NCBI GenBank assembly: GCA_009760855.2
Contig: WPIO01000030.1
Location: forward strand, 1,297,001-1,361,000
Origin: Cristatella mucedo
Lineage: Eukaryota; Bryozoa; Phylactolaemata; Cristatellidae
DNA length: 64,000 nucleotides
Reading direction: 5' to 3'
The notes under the pieces were generated by a model. The model made no database searches. It had not been told where the DNA came from and worked only from the letters and a program-made list of their open reading frames with translations. Below, piece after piece: positions 21,991-33,469 of the stretch. Position numbers and translations under genes: made by a program. Numbering within the stretch: the first letter of the stretch is position 1; the number at the start of each line of letters is the position of its first letter.

Positions 21991-22705
21991 ACTCTTTAGC
22001 GGCTCTTAGGGGTGTTGACTTGAACAGTATCTGTCACAAATCTGCAACAACTAGTATCCACAGAGTATGTATCGTTTGTGGCGACAGACTATAGTTCAGC
22101 AGTCACCAAGCGTATTTGTAATAGCTTCTTTTAGCAGAGTGGGCTTAAACCTCACTTATGTTGGTTTAATTTTAGCCCAACACTTTTATATTTGGAATTA
22201 ACTTATTCATTTACCCTACAAAATTCTGCCGGTATTAGATGGTTCAAGCAGCTAGTGAACAAAAGTAGAAAGTGATCGGGGCGAGGCCGCAATGCGCGCC
22301 ATTTTTACAGTAGGTTTTTGAGGGTGTGCACGTCTTTTTTTGAGATACCCCGCAGTCAAATAAGTGTAACCTTATTAACCCTCTCGACATGAGAGAGTTT
22401 AAAAAAATTGTGCGCTAAAATGTATTGGCGGCAGACTAGAGAATTTCGTCTGACTATAGTGTCGCCAAGGACGTCGTGATTCCAGCAGATTTGGGGTTCC
22501 CATTTTTTGGATCCATATTAGGAGGATGCTGCGTATCTATATTTCGGTAGCCGCTCATACCAGGCGTAAATGTTTCACTTGGCTACACAAATCTGTGATT
22601 TTAAATATACTCCGATATTCACTTAGTACACCTTGACTCGGCTCAAGCATATGAGGGTGAATTTTTAAGCCAAGTCAGTAGACGCCTGAGCTAATCACCA
22701 TAATT
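21991..22705. other. No feature recognised
   Basis: No coding frame, tandem repeat or RNA gene was noticed. Confidence 0.3.
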
Positions 22706-22795
22706 GGAGTAGTCTCTATAGCTCAACCAGTGGCGCATTGCATCAGTAATGCAAAGGTTTCGGGATTGATCCTTTTGAGGTGGAGCTATTTTTTG
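22706..22795 (+). mobile_element. tRNA-like sequence, probable SINE head or tRNA pseudogene
   Basis: Box A TAGCTCAACCAGTGG at about 22718 and a degenerate box B GGATTGATCC at about 22763. The anticodon arm folds well (TTGCA / TGCAA with a seven-base loop whose middle reads AGT), but base 33 is C, and the T-stem and acceptor do not pair. Not a working tRNA. Confidence 0.35.
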
Positions 22796-24363
22796 ATGTT
22801 CATTGCCATGATATACAGCTTCCGGTTGCTCTGCATCGTGAAATTTCTGACATGTAGATTTGGCTCATAGCACGGTTCAATTTAAGCAACGTCAGAGATG
22901 CATTTTTCCTAATAAAATAACAAACGAAAAAATTATAAATTGTTTTGCTTAGATTCTAGGTAATCTTTCACATCGTTAGCGGAATAAATTAGAGATCTCC
23001 GTGCAACGCTCAAAGTTAATGGACCGAGCTATACAACATGGCAGAACACCACCGCATAATTGCAAACTCGGTGCGCTACGAGTTGGCATAATCGTGGTGG
23101 TTTTACACAGCGAGTGGCATCGTAAAAGATTTATATCAAAATGTGCTAGCCTTCATTACTTCATGCTACTTCGAATACAGTAAAAAAACGGTTAAAAATA
23201 TTTTCCATTCCACAGCTATTACCAGACAGAAGCAGCAGCAGACGAAGGATACTTTTGTGAAAACGTAGGCCGTAATTGAGCACCTTGTGTACGGACAGTA
23301 TGCCGCCAGAGCATTGCCAAACAGACAGCGACGAGCAGCTCTATAAAAAGCCGGAGCTTACTGAGGCAACGCAGCAAGTAGCCTCAGTAAAGCAAGCTGT
23401 TCATGTCGATATCCACATTAGTTTAGGTCCAGGCTTGCTGAGAGTAGTCTTCCAGCCACCGCCGCCTCAGTGGGGTGACATTTTGTTGTATTTCAATGTA
23501 TTTTACTGTATTGTAATTTAATTTTTGTATTTTAAAATAGTGGCAGCAAATGAACTTCTTTTACTTCGCCAGTTCATTGTGATAGCGGTCGGTGTCCGAG
23601 TATAGGCATTGCTTGATGGCGCTCACGATACCATAAATACTGAAATCAATGAGTGAAGATTAAAATGAATGCAATTATAACAAGTGACGCGACTTTTAAT
23701 TTGGCTCTGCAGCTCGTGCAGCCGCATGCTTTCTCTCACCGAGAAACCTATACCTAGATGTCATGAGCTAAATATTCTCATGCCAGCAGTGTGGGTCAGT
23801 GCTCGGATGGTTCATGCATAGGCAGTAACGAGAATTCAGTGAAATAAAAAAAATTCCAGCTTGCAAATTCTGGGCAGGAATTTGTATGCAGGAAAAGTCT
23901 TACAATAGGTGCTCTGCTATCGCAAATCAGTTCAGAAATCAATTTATAGAAACTGGCAAAGGAATGCACGCCGAAGAGTGCTCAATTTCTTGCCGTTCCG
24001 GGTATCCTTGGAGCTACAGTTTACTGCAATGCATATTTATACGAAAGACGCAGGGCTCCACGATACTGTATGATACTTAAATAGAAGCAAAATCATCGCA
24101 ATGGAAAGCAATTTTTAGGCATGTGCGGCTGGAGCAATAATAATGACCGCGAGGCCGGTCAATGTAAAATACGTTGCTGTAATGCATTTCACTGACCGGC
24201 CTCTTTGACATTTGAGGACATTGCGAGTCACTGTGCGAGCTAGCGAATTTGTAGCACAATGACGTCAAGTCAGCAACACCCGAACGGTGCCGCGGTGAGG
24301 TCGCTCCGTGGCTAAGCAATACTCCGGCGCAGCAGCCGCGGGCTCCAGCTAATAGCGGCGCGA
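22796..24363. other. 1.5 kb without a supported gene; possible TATA box
   Basis: A TATA-like CTATAAAAAG lies at 23341-23350 in the plus direction, but no plausible first exon or signal peptide follows. The 81-codon frame at 23276-23521 spans it and is probably chance. 24260-24360 is GC-rich. Confidence 0.25.
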
Positions 24364-25760
24364 TGAAGACACGCCTCATCTGCCAGAACAATCATTGTTC
24401 TCTATTTTTCAAGTAGAATATCGTGATCAACAGTGATGATTTCAGCTGCTAGATAAAGCAGGGCGAAGACAATAACATGTCCGTCATCGTTGTTGCTTAG
24501 AATGTCCCTGTTCACGCTGAAGAAGAGCCCTTTCAGGGAAGTGGAGCTGCAACACCCGACTAAATCTCGCCGAAAATTTATTCTTTTTTGCCTTGTTATG
24601 CAAGCTGCTAAGCAGAAATCCTTTCGAAAATCTTGGACGAAAAAGGGAAAATGAGCGATAGTTAGATAGGACCTCTGAATCCAATCCCGACTTTCTAACT
24701 CTAGGTCGATCGATAGCCAATTTGAATGACTTTGGTAAACCCCGTTTTTCAGAGAAGCAAATCTAAAATCTCAGCTACGGCTACTCTACTAAATTTTTCT
24801 GTCAGTGAAGACGCGGGAGGGGATGTTATAGGGTCTTTAAAAGAAGAAGTCATTTTACTATATTTTAGAAAACTATTCGTTTCGTATATAGAAAATCAGC
24901 AACTGTCTTAAGAAAGGTCAACGATTGCAACGTAATATCAGCTTTAGTCGGAGGTAGCCTTATAAAGGGAAAAAAATGCGCACTTTTATAAACGGAGAAG
25001 GCGGAAAAACTTATTAGCAGATCATTTATAATCCAGGAAGGGATACCTCTCAGATTTGGCAATCAAATAATTCACTGTTTTATAAACTTGCTTTGGGTTT
25101 GACTGGCATTACTTGAGTTTTGTATGAAAAATAATCCCTTATTTTTCTAAGCTTCCTGGTGGAGACTCGTATGACATCTTTGAAAATGGCTACAATGGCA
25201 TTGGTTCCAGACTTTTTGAAGCGGCATTCAAGCCTGCGTCTTACACGACGCATCTTTTAAATTTTTTGTAAATTCAAAGGAGTCTTTACTACTCCGTATA
25301 CGGACATAGTTTAGGAGACTCTGCTCGTTGAGAGCACTCCCAGGTTTCGAGTTTACTACATCAATGAGGGTATTGAGTTTGTCGGCAGAGTCTGGGTGGG
25401 CGTGGATCACGAAGACCTGCATTAAGATGCAGACTGATTTAAAAGATTCTCAGCATCAATGCTTTTTAAGTCGCGTAGCTGAACAAACTCAATGCTTACC
25501 CACATGCACTGCGGAATAGGAACAGTAAACGAGATAGAGTAATGATCCAAAATAGTCAACGAGTACTCGAAAAGGTCGGTGAGGCAGACATACCTCACGA
25601 TCTGGATATCTAGAACATAGGCACTGATACAAATCGCATGAATAATGTGTCGGACCAAGCCGAAGTTCTTCAGACAGTCAATAAATAAGTGTACCTGAGT
25701 TTTGTTATGGACATCAATGTGAATGTTAAAGCTTCTACGAATCAATAAAGGCCTGCCAAA
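24364..25760 (-). mobile_element. F2-type LINE copy, endonuclease to reverse transcriptase, decayed
   Basis: Read on the minus strand from 25760 down: the C-terminal half of an AP-type endonuclease; a linker; a reverse transcriptase N-terminal block near 24600-24690 recognisable as FRGPI, then SKIFERI; then a block at 24376-24480 matching the motif A region of the F2 copy at 13500-13640. Multiple stops and frame changes. Domain order matches a single 5'- and 3'-truncated LINE. Confidence 0.65.
25422..25745 (-). pseudogene. LINE AP-type endonuclease, C-terminal half
   Basis: A 107-codon frame with FNIHIDV (usual form GDFNIHVD; here the Asp position reads Ser), then a HI...VLDIQIVR block (family HT-LDLVI) and DHYSISFTVPIP (family SDH-x-x-I). 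The endonuclease nicks the target for LINE insertion. The altered GDFN motif would abolish activity. It continues in decayed form toward 25230. Confidence 0.65.
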
Positions 25761-26639
25761 TACAAATGTTTTAGTCAGGAACTCCGAAAAAAATGCCCGA
25801 TAAACTAGGTTAGGTAGCCAAAAGGGGATCGGCAGACCATTACTATGAGAGGCATTTTCTTTTATGCGAATTTGATAACAACTGATTCAAACAATAACTC
25901 ATGTGAAAAACTTCAGGTCTTGTAGCCAACCAATTCATGAACAACTACAGAACGCTGATACCTGTCATGTCAGACCGCAAAGTCTGAAAGAACGACAACC
26001 CACGCTGGGTATTCTCAGATACGCAGCTGCCAGAGCAGGGCGTCACCCATATCTTGCCAGCAGAAATGCACCGAGCTTGGGCAGCCTGGTCACGGATAAG
26101 TAGTCCACCATGGCTTCTAGTGAGCGGACATATAACGAGCGGAATATGAGAAGCTATCCAATAGCAGTGCTCCGAGTAGCCCATTCGGCAGAATTATTGA
26201 TGCTGCGTCGAGCCTTTGCCAGCCGACTGCTGGAGGTCTTTAAATGCATAGATGCATAGCTTTTCAACATTAGAACTGCTCCTTGCGCCTCCCGTATTAG
26301 TTAACTGGAAGAGCTTCCACTGTTGTTTACACTGACTTTTGTTAAGTCTCTGGCGTCCATCTGGCCACCATCAAAAGAATTAGATTCTAGTAGAAGCCAG
26401 GAAATAATTTTCTTGAGAATTTGCCATGGAATCGAGGATACCTGTATACATAATAGACACATGAGTGGCTGTAAATGACACAGTTTTTAGCATTACGGGT
26501 ATCTTGGAAGGCAGAATTCCCGTGACTGATGAAAAAGACAGCATCTCGTCTAAATTTTCTTCAACGGCATAGTCATTATATCATACCATATCATACCACT
26601 TCTGTCTGCACTTTAGCGGCTCCAAATCAAGTAAAGAAT
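25761..26639. other. No feature recognised
   Basis: No gene or repeat match supported. A 66-codon frame at 25903-26103 has no further evidence. Confidence 0.3.
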
Positions 26640-26857
26640 GCAAGATGATCTCCCTGGCTTACGGATTGCTTCAATCGCTTTCGCTGGCAATCCATTCCGA
26701 CCTCCAATCTTCTCCAGTGTGCTCTCGTTCCACCCCTATTCGACTTCTAATCGGCTTTCATCCTTCAAACTAATCTTTTTTTGCGATCAGACTATCAGTT
26801 CATATTCGCCCAATTTAAAAAACTTGCTTCTGGCCCCTGTCACCACTTGTAATAACC

Positions 26858-27262
26858 TTGCATCTTTTTAGTCCGACAACTAAACTCTCTAACCCAACTG
26901 GTATCTCATTAGTTCACACCCTTAGATCAATCAAAACTGGAGATGGAGTTGCCGTTATTGTGTGCTCGAAATTCAACTTTAAGCCATTTGCAGTACCCTC
27001 GAAGCCATCTTTTGAATCGATTGTCTTGGTCTCACTCGAAAACAAGCTACTGATGGTGGCAGTAGTCTATCGCCCACCAGGTACCAAATCCTCCCTTATC
27101 TCAGATTTCTCAGGTCTTATTTCGATTCTGTGTGCAAAAAATTGACCATTGATTGTTATGGGTGATATTAAAGTTCACTTTGATAACTTATCTGACGCCA
27201 TCAGCATTGAATTTTGTGCATTGACTGACTCATTGTGTCTTGTGGCTCATGTGCACGACCCT
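26858..27262 (+). pseudogene. F1 LINE endonuclease, N-terminal part
   Basis: A frame with GDGVAVIV (family GGGVAI), PSFESIVL, VVYRPPGTKSS and, after one stop at 27143, MGDIKVHFD (family GDFNIHVD) and the FCALTDSLCL helix. The GDFN motif is degraded to GDIK. The frame runs without a stop into the inserted repeat region at 27262, producing a meaningless 174-codon fusion. Confidence 0.75.
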
Positions 27263-27660
27263 GAGGCATCCGGCACAGCGATGGCAGCGTCCGGCACAGA
27301 GACGGCAGCGTCCGGCAGAGAGACGGCTGTGTCTTCCAGAGAGGAGGCTCTGTCTGCCAGAGAGGTAGCGGCGGCTGGGAAAGCACTGGTAGAGAACGAG
27401 ACAGCGCCGACTCGCTGGCCACTGGCGTTGTCTCGTTATCTACCAGTGCTTTCCCAGCCGCTGCCACTTCTCTGGCAGACAGAGCGTCATATCTGGAAGA
27501 CAGAGCCTCCTCTCTGCCGGACGCTTCCGTCGCTCTGCCGAACATTGCCATTTCTCTGCCGGACGCTTCAGTCTCTTGGTCGGACGCTGCAGTCTCGCTG
27601 CCGGACACTGCCGTCTCGCTGCCGAACGCTGCTGTCTCTCTTCCGGGCGCTTCTGCCTTG
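27262..27660. repeat. Imperfect palindrome built from 21-bp repeats
   Basis: Left arm (27262-27410) has units such as GGCAGAGAGACGGC; right arm (27430-27660) has their reverse complements (CTCTGCCGGACGCT). Near the centre (about 27420) the arms match closely: TGGGAAAGCACTGGTAGA faces TCTACCAGTGCTTTCCCA-type sequence. Both strands encode seven-residue repeats (ASGRETA-like on one, RTLPSLC-like on the other). Confidence 0.8.
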
Positions 27661-27689
27661 TACCGGTTGCTGACGTCTCTGTGCCGAAT

Positions 27690-28215
27690 GCCTCCGCCTC
27701 GCTTGTGGGCACCGCCTCTATGGGCCCTGCCGCCGTCTCTGCTGCCGCCTCTGCGGGCTTCACCGACGTCTCGGCTGGATTTGCCTTCGTCGATCGGCAC
27801 ACCATTGAAGATTGTTGCTGCCGCTTCCGGTCGCTCTTTTCGGCCTCCGCAGTCCGACCAGCGTTTACCAAATTCAAGCCCTGCAGCAACGCCTTACCGG
27901 CCTCAACCTCCAGCCGCTTCCACGCTATCGACTCCGCTTTCCTGGCACTCTGCAAGTCCGACCGCCGAAGCCTCTCCTCAACTTCAGGGCTTGCAAACAC
28001 TTTCACATGTTGCACGCAGTTGGGCGTAGTCCTCTTGCACCGAGTCAGGAAGTGTCGCAGCGAACGTTAATGCACCGCCTGTCAGGAATACAAATGCGTA
28101 CATGTGCCATAAAGCTGGATCGACAACTCTTTCTTTTAGCCTCAGCTCCGAGTCGAGCAGCCAGCTTACGAAGTCGTCCCGACGTAGTAGTTTTCCAGCA
28201 TCATCTCCTGGCGTA
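27690..28215 (-). pseudogene. Gag-like protein remnant
   Basis: From about 28206 the frame reads GDDAGKLLRRDDFVSWLLD, then LWHMYAFVFLTGGALTFA and a helix with VQEDYAQL, ending at a stop near 28000. A second frame from 28015 (MQHVKVFASPEVEERL start) gives a basic, helical continuation with ESIAWKRLE and a Pro/Ala/Glu-rich C-terminal part. A hydrophobic G-A segment followed by a polar helix is usual in capsid domains of LTR-retrotransposon Gag. No zinc knuckle seen. One frame change separates the pieces. Confidence 0.4.
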
Positions 28216-28261
28216 GGCTACTTTGCCACTTTTACCTAAATAGCTTGTAGTTTGACATTCT

Positions 28262-28430
28262 CCAAGGTCTGCGATACCACACAGAAAAACGAGGCGAGCT
28301 CAAAGACGTTTATTCACACGGACGTCGCTGCGGGCCAGTACGTGACTGCCCGCCCGGCATCCTCGACCTGACTCCCGGGCCTTTGCCGACCGTTACATAT
28401 ATACCACGGTTATAAATCGCAAAAGCCCAT
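28262..28430 (-). repeat. LTR-like segment with TATA and polyadenylation signals
   Basis: In minus orientation it carries a TATATATG box near 28400 and AATAAA near 28306, about 90 bases apart, followed by CTGTGTGGTATCGCA. This is the order of a promoter, R region and U5 in an LTR. The second LTR is not in the window. Confidence 0.4.
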
Positions 28431-28439
28431 AATCCAACG

Positions 28440-30740
28440 ACAGTGTCAAATTATCAAAATATCCACAATACTCACATCAAGGGTCACACACTCGAAAAGA
28501 TTTTCTCATGCAAATGCACTTTGTCATCAACAATTATAACCAAATACTGCTTATCTGACAACATGCAGATCTCATTCAATCTACAGTTTGTGCTTGCTTC
28601 CTCTTCCTCTAAAATCACCTGTGAATCGTAGAACCTCGAGACCCCTGACATCGATGCTGTCCATGCAAGAATAACTGCCTCGCCTCTGCTGCTAAGTCCC
28701 CCCTCTGATCTGTCATCATTTTTAGACAGCTACAACACGACACTAGCTGACATGCTCGATGAGTTTGTACCTCTGACTAAGGGCACTGTGCGCCCTTACC
28801 CATACGGCCAATGGTTTACCACAGACATTAAACTAGATAGGTCTACTAAGCTCAGACTTGAAAGGCACATAAAATATCAGGACTGACTGTCCATCGATAG
28901 GAATACGAGGACTACTGTAGGTCGTACCGATCGATCTTAGCAAAAGCCAAGTCTAGCTTCAATAAAACGTTGTTGATTCACAGATGCACAATCTGAAAAT
29001 GCTGACGTTGACGATCAACCATCTCCTGAACCCTCCCTGATTAGCTCCTTACCTTATGATCCTTGTGATGATCTAGCCGATCGCTTCTCTCGATTCTTTG
29101 TCGGGAAGATAGACAAGATTAGAGAGTCCATCCATGCGATATCATCATCCCCCTAGAATGATGTTCCTCGATTCCTGGCTGCACCTCAATGCTTACATTT
29201 AAGCGGGTCACTAGTGATCTCGTCCTGAAGTTCATATCCCAATCAAAGAAGACAAGTCCATTGGACCCTGTTCCAACTGTCCTGCTCCTACTTTGCATTG
29301 ATCTGCTGCTGCCAAGCATAACAAACGGCATTAATATGTCATCAGCCTCGGGTCATGGTCTAAGACCTTTCAAAAAGCTGTAGTCAGGCCATTTCTCAAG
29401 AAAGCGACACTATACCAAGAGAACTTGAGCAACTAACGCACGGTCTCCCTTCTACCTTTTCTATCAAAGGCACGAAAAAGAGTCGTGGTAGACCAGATGA
29501 ACTTATATATTGAAACTTCAAACCATTCTGGTAAGTTCCAGTCTGGCTTTAGAGCTAATCACTCCTCAGAATCAGCATTGTTTAGATTGTCCAATGACCT
29601 AAAAAGGAATGCAGAAATGGGTAAAGTATCGCTGCTTGTTTTGCTTGATCTTTCGGCAGCTTTTGATACTATCGATCGCTAAGTTCTTCTAGAGCGCCTC
29701 TCATCTCGCCTGGGCATCACTGGCGCTACTCTGCAATGGTTAGGGTCCTGTCTCAGTGGGAGACTCCAGATTATTGACTTGAATGGGCTAGATAATCCGA
29801 GGTACCTCTGTAATATGTGGTACCTCAGGGCTCAGTACTGGGTCCGGTTCTTTTCACGGTTTATACTCTCCCTCTGGCCGATGTGATTGCCAAGCACAAT
29901 CTAAGGTTTCACTTCTACGCCGATGACACTCAGTTATAACTTTGCTTGATCCCTCCCAGCCTTCGAGCACGTCGAATTCTCTCAACTCCCTTGCTGCATG
30001 TATTGATGACATCCACGCATGGATGCAAGCAGATTTTCTTAAATTGAATGATGATAAAACTAGCTTGTTATGAGAAAACGAAGTGTGATTCAGAAATTGA
30101 AAAAGCTGACGCTCAAATCGGCTCTGCCAGCATATCTCTTGTTGAATCTGCACAAAATCCAGGTGTCATGTTCCAAAGCGACCTTTCGTCAGACAACCAC
30201 ATCTACTCCACAGTCAAGATGCCTACCTATGATACATAACATTGCTCAAATTCGGGCTTGTTTGGATAAGGATACCACATACAAGTTTGTCAATGCAATT
30301 GTGACATACGGTCTTGACTTCTGTAACTCACTGCTTGCTGGCCTACCAGCACGTGCGATCAGGCGATTGCAAAACTCTGCAGCTAGACTCGTCTGCCGTT
30401 AGCATCGAAGTTGCCACATCATTCCACTTCTTGCCGACCTGCACTTGCTACCAGTCAGGCAACGGGTCAACTTCAAGGTTTCATTGCTCACTTTTAGGTC
30501 CGTTCATTCTTTGGCTCCAGCCTATCTCTCAGATCTAATGCCCCACCAGGCCAATCATCATACCACCCACTTTTCGGAATCCAACAGTTAGCCAATACCT
30601 CGTACAAACCTCAAATCCTTTGTAGATCGTGTATTTAGTTCGTATGCTCCCAAAGCCGTGAACTCACTCCCGAATTGCATCAGAACATCCCCGACTTGAA
30701 AAAAATTAAAAATAACTTAAAAAAACATCTATTTATGACA
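28440..30740 (+). pseudogene. F1 LINE ORF2: endonuclease C-terminus, reverse transcriptase and C-terminal region
   Basis: Segments in order: GHTLEKIF (28475); a linker containing TTLADMLDEFVPLTKG (about 28730); LADRFSRFFVGKIDKI (about 29075-29120); the reverse transcriptase motif A block LVLLDLSAAFDTIDR (29630-29682); the motif B block [12 protein letters not shown] (about 29818-29855); the motif C block HFYADDTQL (about 29908-29935); and the C-terminal [10 protein letters not shown]-like region (30410-30480), ending near 30740. At least eight stops and several frame changes. The catalytic YADD is intact, but the gene cannot be translated whole. Confidence 0.8.
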
Positions 30741-31000
30741 GAATTTAGTGGGTCCCTGTGATTCGTTCTTTATCTGCTTATGCGTACTGACACCGTGCAT
30801 GCTGCCACTAACCACATTTGCATGCTGACCCTGCGCACGTCACCCTCAACCATGTTATTCGTGTTGCTCATAAAGCATGATATTACTCACTATATAATCG
30901 GGTTTCTCTCTGCAGCAAATTTAAAACGCGTAGAAAGCGATCGAGTTCTTAGAGGGCTCTTTATCACAAGCGTTATTATTTTTATTACTAGACTAATCAC

Positions 31001-31599
31001 TATCTAGTGAAGCCCCAGTGAACGTGACTGCTTGTTGTCACGAGCTTTGCTGTGTGTGTTTGAGCATGATTATATGCTTGCAACTAAGCATAATTTCCAC
31101 TAACTTTAAATGCGGGTCTAAGCATGGTGCTTGCAGGCTTTTGAATATTTTTATAAGGACGATTGCTGTGCATGTAATTAACCTTTGACTAATAATCGTT
31201 GTGCAGTGATTTTAAAAGAGTCCATATAGAGATTTATTTCTCTCAGCGCGTCATGCAAATTATCAGCTACCGTTATGGTAAAAATATGAGGCATTGTGCC
31301 GGCCATAGTAACTGTAATATAACTTGGATCGCATTATGAGATGGTGCCTTATTCGTCCAAGCTTGCATTTAACGTGCAAGCCCCACTGTGGTAGTGAGTA
31401 GAGACATTCCAGCCTGTGACGAGCAGCTTCAAGGCTGGTCTCCAAAGGAGGTCACCAAATTTGTAAGGGTTTCGACAATGAATTCCGTACGGTATGCTGC
31501 AGCACAGCTTGAGTTATACAGCCAAATCGAAGGATGGCCCGGGCGCAGCCTGCCATTTTTGTAGCACTTAAGAATAGACGGTAAGAATAATGACAGTGG
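31001..31599. other. No feature recognised
   Basis: No gene or repeat match supported. Confidence 0.3.
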
Positions 31600-31768
<169 letters not shown>

Positions 31769-32169
31769 AAGGAGAAAAATCGAAGTGTGAGCCAGCTAGG
31801 GCAATGCAGATTTCAGGGGCCGAAAGCAGCCTGCTTAGAGTGGTACAATGGGCTGAGTGTCTGGCTCTTCATCGGCTCGGTCACTGCCTCAGTCCCTAAT
31901 CGCTAAACGTATCTGGCATTGCTAAAATAACAGGCCTTGGCGAGCTTGCTATTTCTATGAAAAAAGGTTCGACCTTGTGCATTACATAGTGCGGGTCGCA
32001 AGGAGGCGAGAGTCAATTGTTTGCTGCTGGCGTGTCTCTACACGCCCTGCTGGCTGCAGCTGCTGCTCCGGCTATGCGAGAACTCTGGCGTGGAAGCACA
32101 GCCCCGCGCCTTCGCCGCGGTCACAGCTCTCATTAATGCTCGGTGAGCCGGTGACGGATGCGGTGGACG

Positions 32170-32305
32170 CCACCGGTCTGCTGTGACGTTGCTAGCGAGC
32201 CACTGCTCTGCTGTGGCGTTGCTACAGCGCCCCCCCCCCACTCTGCTGTGGCGTTGCTAGCACGCTGCCACTGCTCTGCTGCGGCGTTGCTAGTGCCGTG
32301 GCTTA
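32170..32305. repeat. Minisatellite, CTGCTGTGGCGTTGCTAG units
   Basis: The unit CTGCTGTGGCGTTGCTA occurs about four times (near 32177, 32209, 32252, 32276) with spacers of varying length and a C9 run at 32229. The unequal spacing suggests repeated duplication and loss. Confidence 0.7.
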
Positions 32306-32444
32306 GTCAGCGGCTATTATTACTCCTGTAGGAGAGAAATGCATGCTCGCCGCACCATCACCGCGCTGCTACCATGCCGTTTTCTGTTCTCTTTCTTTCA
32401 TTGATTTGCCGGTTTGTCTTTGCCACATCTATCGCTCATGTGAC

Positions 32445-32447
<3 letters not shown>

Positions 32448-32507
<60 letters not shown>

Positions 32508-32545
32508 TTCCTCTCTCTCTCTCTCTCTCTCTCCCTCCCTCTCTG
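32448..32545. repeat. (CT)n microsatellite
   Basis: Nearly pure CT for about 90 bases, with two short breaks. Confidence 0.95.
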
Positions 32546-32662
32546 ACTCCATCGGTCATCATTTTCTATGCCTCATCATCACTTCTCTCCGTCGTGGTTT
32601 CCTGAGACGCCCTTGTCAAAATCCAACCCATCTATACAATCTCGAATCCGAACTAACCCCAG

Positions 32663-32752
32663 CCCCGTAATCAAGCCAGTGCAGTCCCGAAATCAAGCCG
32701 GCGAAGTCCCACAATCAAGCCGGTGCAGTCCCGAAATCAAGCTGGAGCAGAT
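32663..32752. repeat. 22-bp minisatellite, four units
   Basis: Four adjoining copies of a 22-bp unit, AATCAAGCCGGTGCAGTCCC and variants. It lies within an open frame (32568-33122) for which I see no other sign of coding. Confidence 0.75.
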
Positions 32753-33164
32753 ATACCGCTACATGGAAGCGCGTGATTCAAATCCAACCACACGGAATCT
32801 ACCCTGGCACGCTTCGGTTCCCACAAATCAACCCAATCAAGCGAATTCATTTAAGTTGCATTTTTCCATTTTTTTATTACAGCGAAACGCTTTCCCCGTT
32901 GGCAATGCAGCGGCGCTAAGTGGTACAGCCCATGCGTCACGTTTGCTTTTACGGCCATCGCAGGCGTCGCATCGTCCTTCGCTCGCGGAGCATCCAGAAA
33001 CAATCGTTGCCTTCGGTGTCGTTGAGTTTGCCGTTTCTTCAAGACCTAAAAGGCGAATTAATCAATTCGAAAGTCTCGACTATATGTACGCGGCAACTGA
33101 GCGGCTGCAGCCACCTACTTAGGCGTGCAGTGCGACGGCGCGAGCTACGGCTGCGCCCGTGCGC

Positions 33165-33462
33165 CGTCGGATGTGAGTCCGTCGGGTGTGAGTCCGTCGC
33201 ATGTGAGTCAGTCGGATGTGAGTCCGTCGGATGTGAGTCCGTCGCATGTGAGTCCGTCGGATGTGAGTCCGTTGGATGTGAGTCCGTCGGATGTGAGTCC
33301 GTCGGATGTGAGTCCGTTGGATGTGAGCCCGTCGCATGTGAGTCCGTCGCATGTGAGTCCGTCGGATGTGAGTCCGTCGGATGTGAGTCCATCGGATGTG
33401 AGTCAGTCGGATGTGAGTCAGTCGGATGTGAGTCCGTCGGATGTGAGTCCGTCGGATGTACT
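33165..33462. repeat. 15-bp minisatellite, about 20 units
   Basis: Unit GTCGGATGTGAGTCC repeated about 20 times with point variants (CATG for GATG, GTTGG for GTCGG, AGTCA for AGTCC). Because 15 is divisible by three, all six frames stay open and give pentapeptide repeats such as SPSDV and CESVG; none is evidence for a gene. It abuts the 5' end of a LINE fragment. Confidence 0.95.
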
Positions 33463-33469
33463 TCTTACT

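Larger units (their letters stand above)
27262..28440 (-). mobile_element. LTR-retrotransposon fragment inserted in the F1 endonuclease
   Basis: Read on the minus strand from 28440: an LTR-like end (28262-28430), a short leader, a gag-like reading frame (about 28215-28000, continuing in another frame to about 27690) and a region of 21-bp repeats folding on itself (27262-27660). No protease, reverse transcriptase or integrase is present, so it is an incomplete copy. The orientation is opposite to the LINE. Confidence 0.5.
26640..31000 (+). mobile_element. F1 LINE, longest copy, split by an LTR-retrotransposon fragment
   Basis: In plus orientation: endonuclease (26858-27262), interruption (27262-28440), endonuclease C-terminus and linker (28440-29160), reverse transcriptase (29480-30060), C-terminal region (30240-30720), 3' untranslated region and stem-loop tail with (TTA)n near 30985. 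The reading sense resumes after the interruption, where GHTLEKIF stands for the usual GHTLDLVI, showing that the fragment was inserted into a complete endonuclease. Many stops. No promoter or ORF1 was recognised upstream. Confidence 0.85.

Noticed and set aside
22706-22795. Functional tRNA-Thr (AGT anticodon)
   Set aside because: C at position 33, an unpaired T-stem and a mismatched acceptor; it is tRNA-derived only.
27149-27673. 174-codon frame fusing a LINE endonuclease to Ser/Gly/Arg/Glu repeats
   Set aside because: The junction at 27262 is an insertion boundary; the LINE frame resumes at about 28440. The fusion is accidental.
32343-32670. Frames of Leu-Ser repeats
   Set aside because: Translation of the (CT)n microsatellite.
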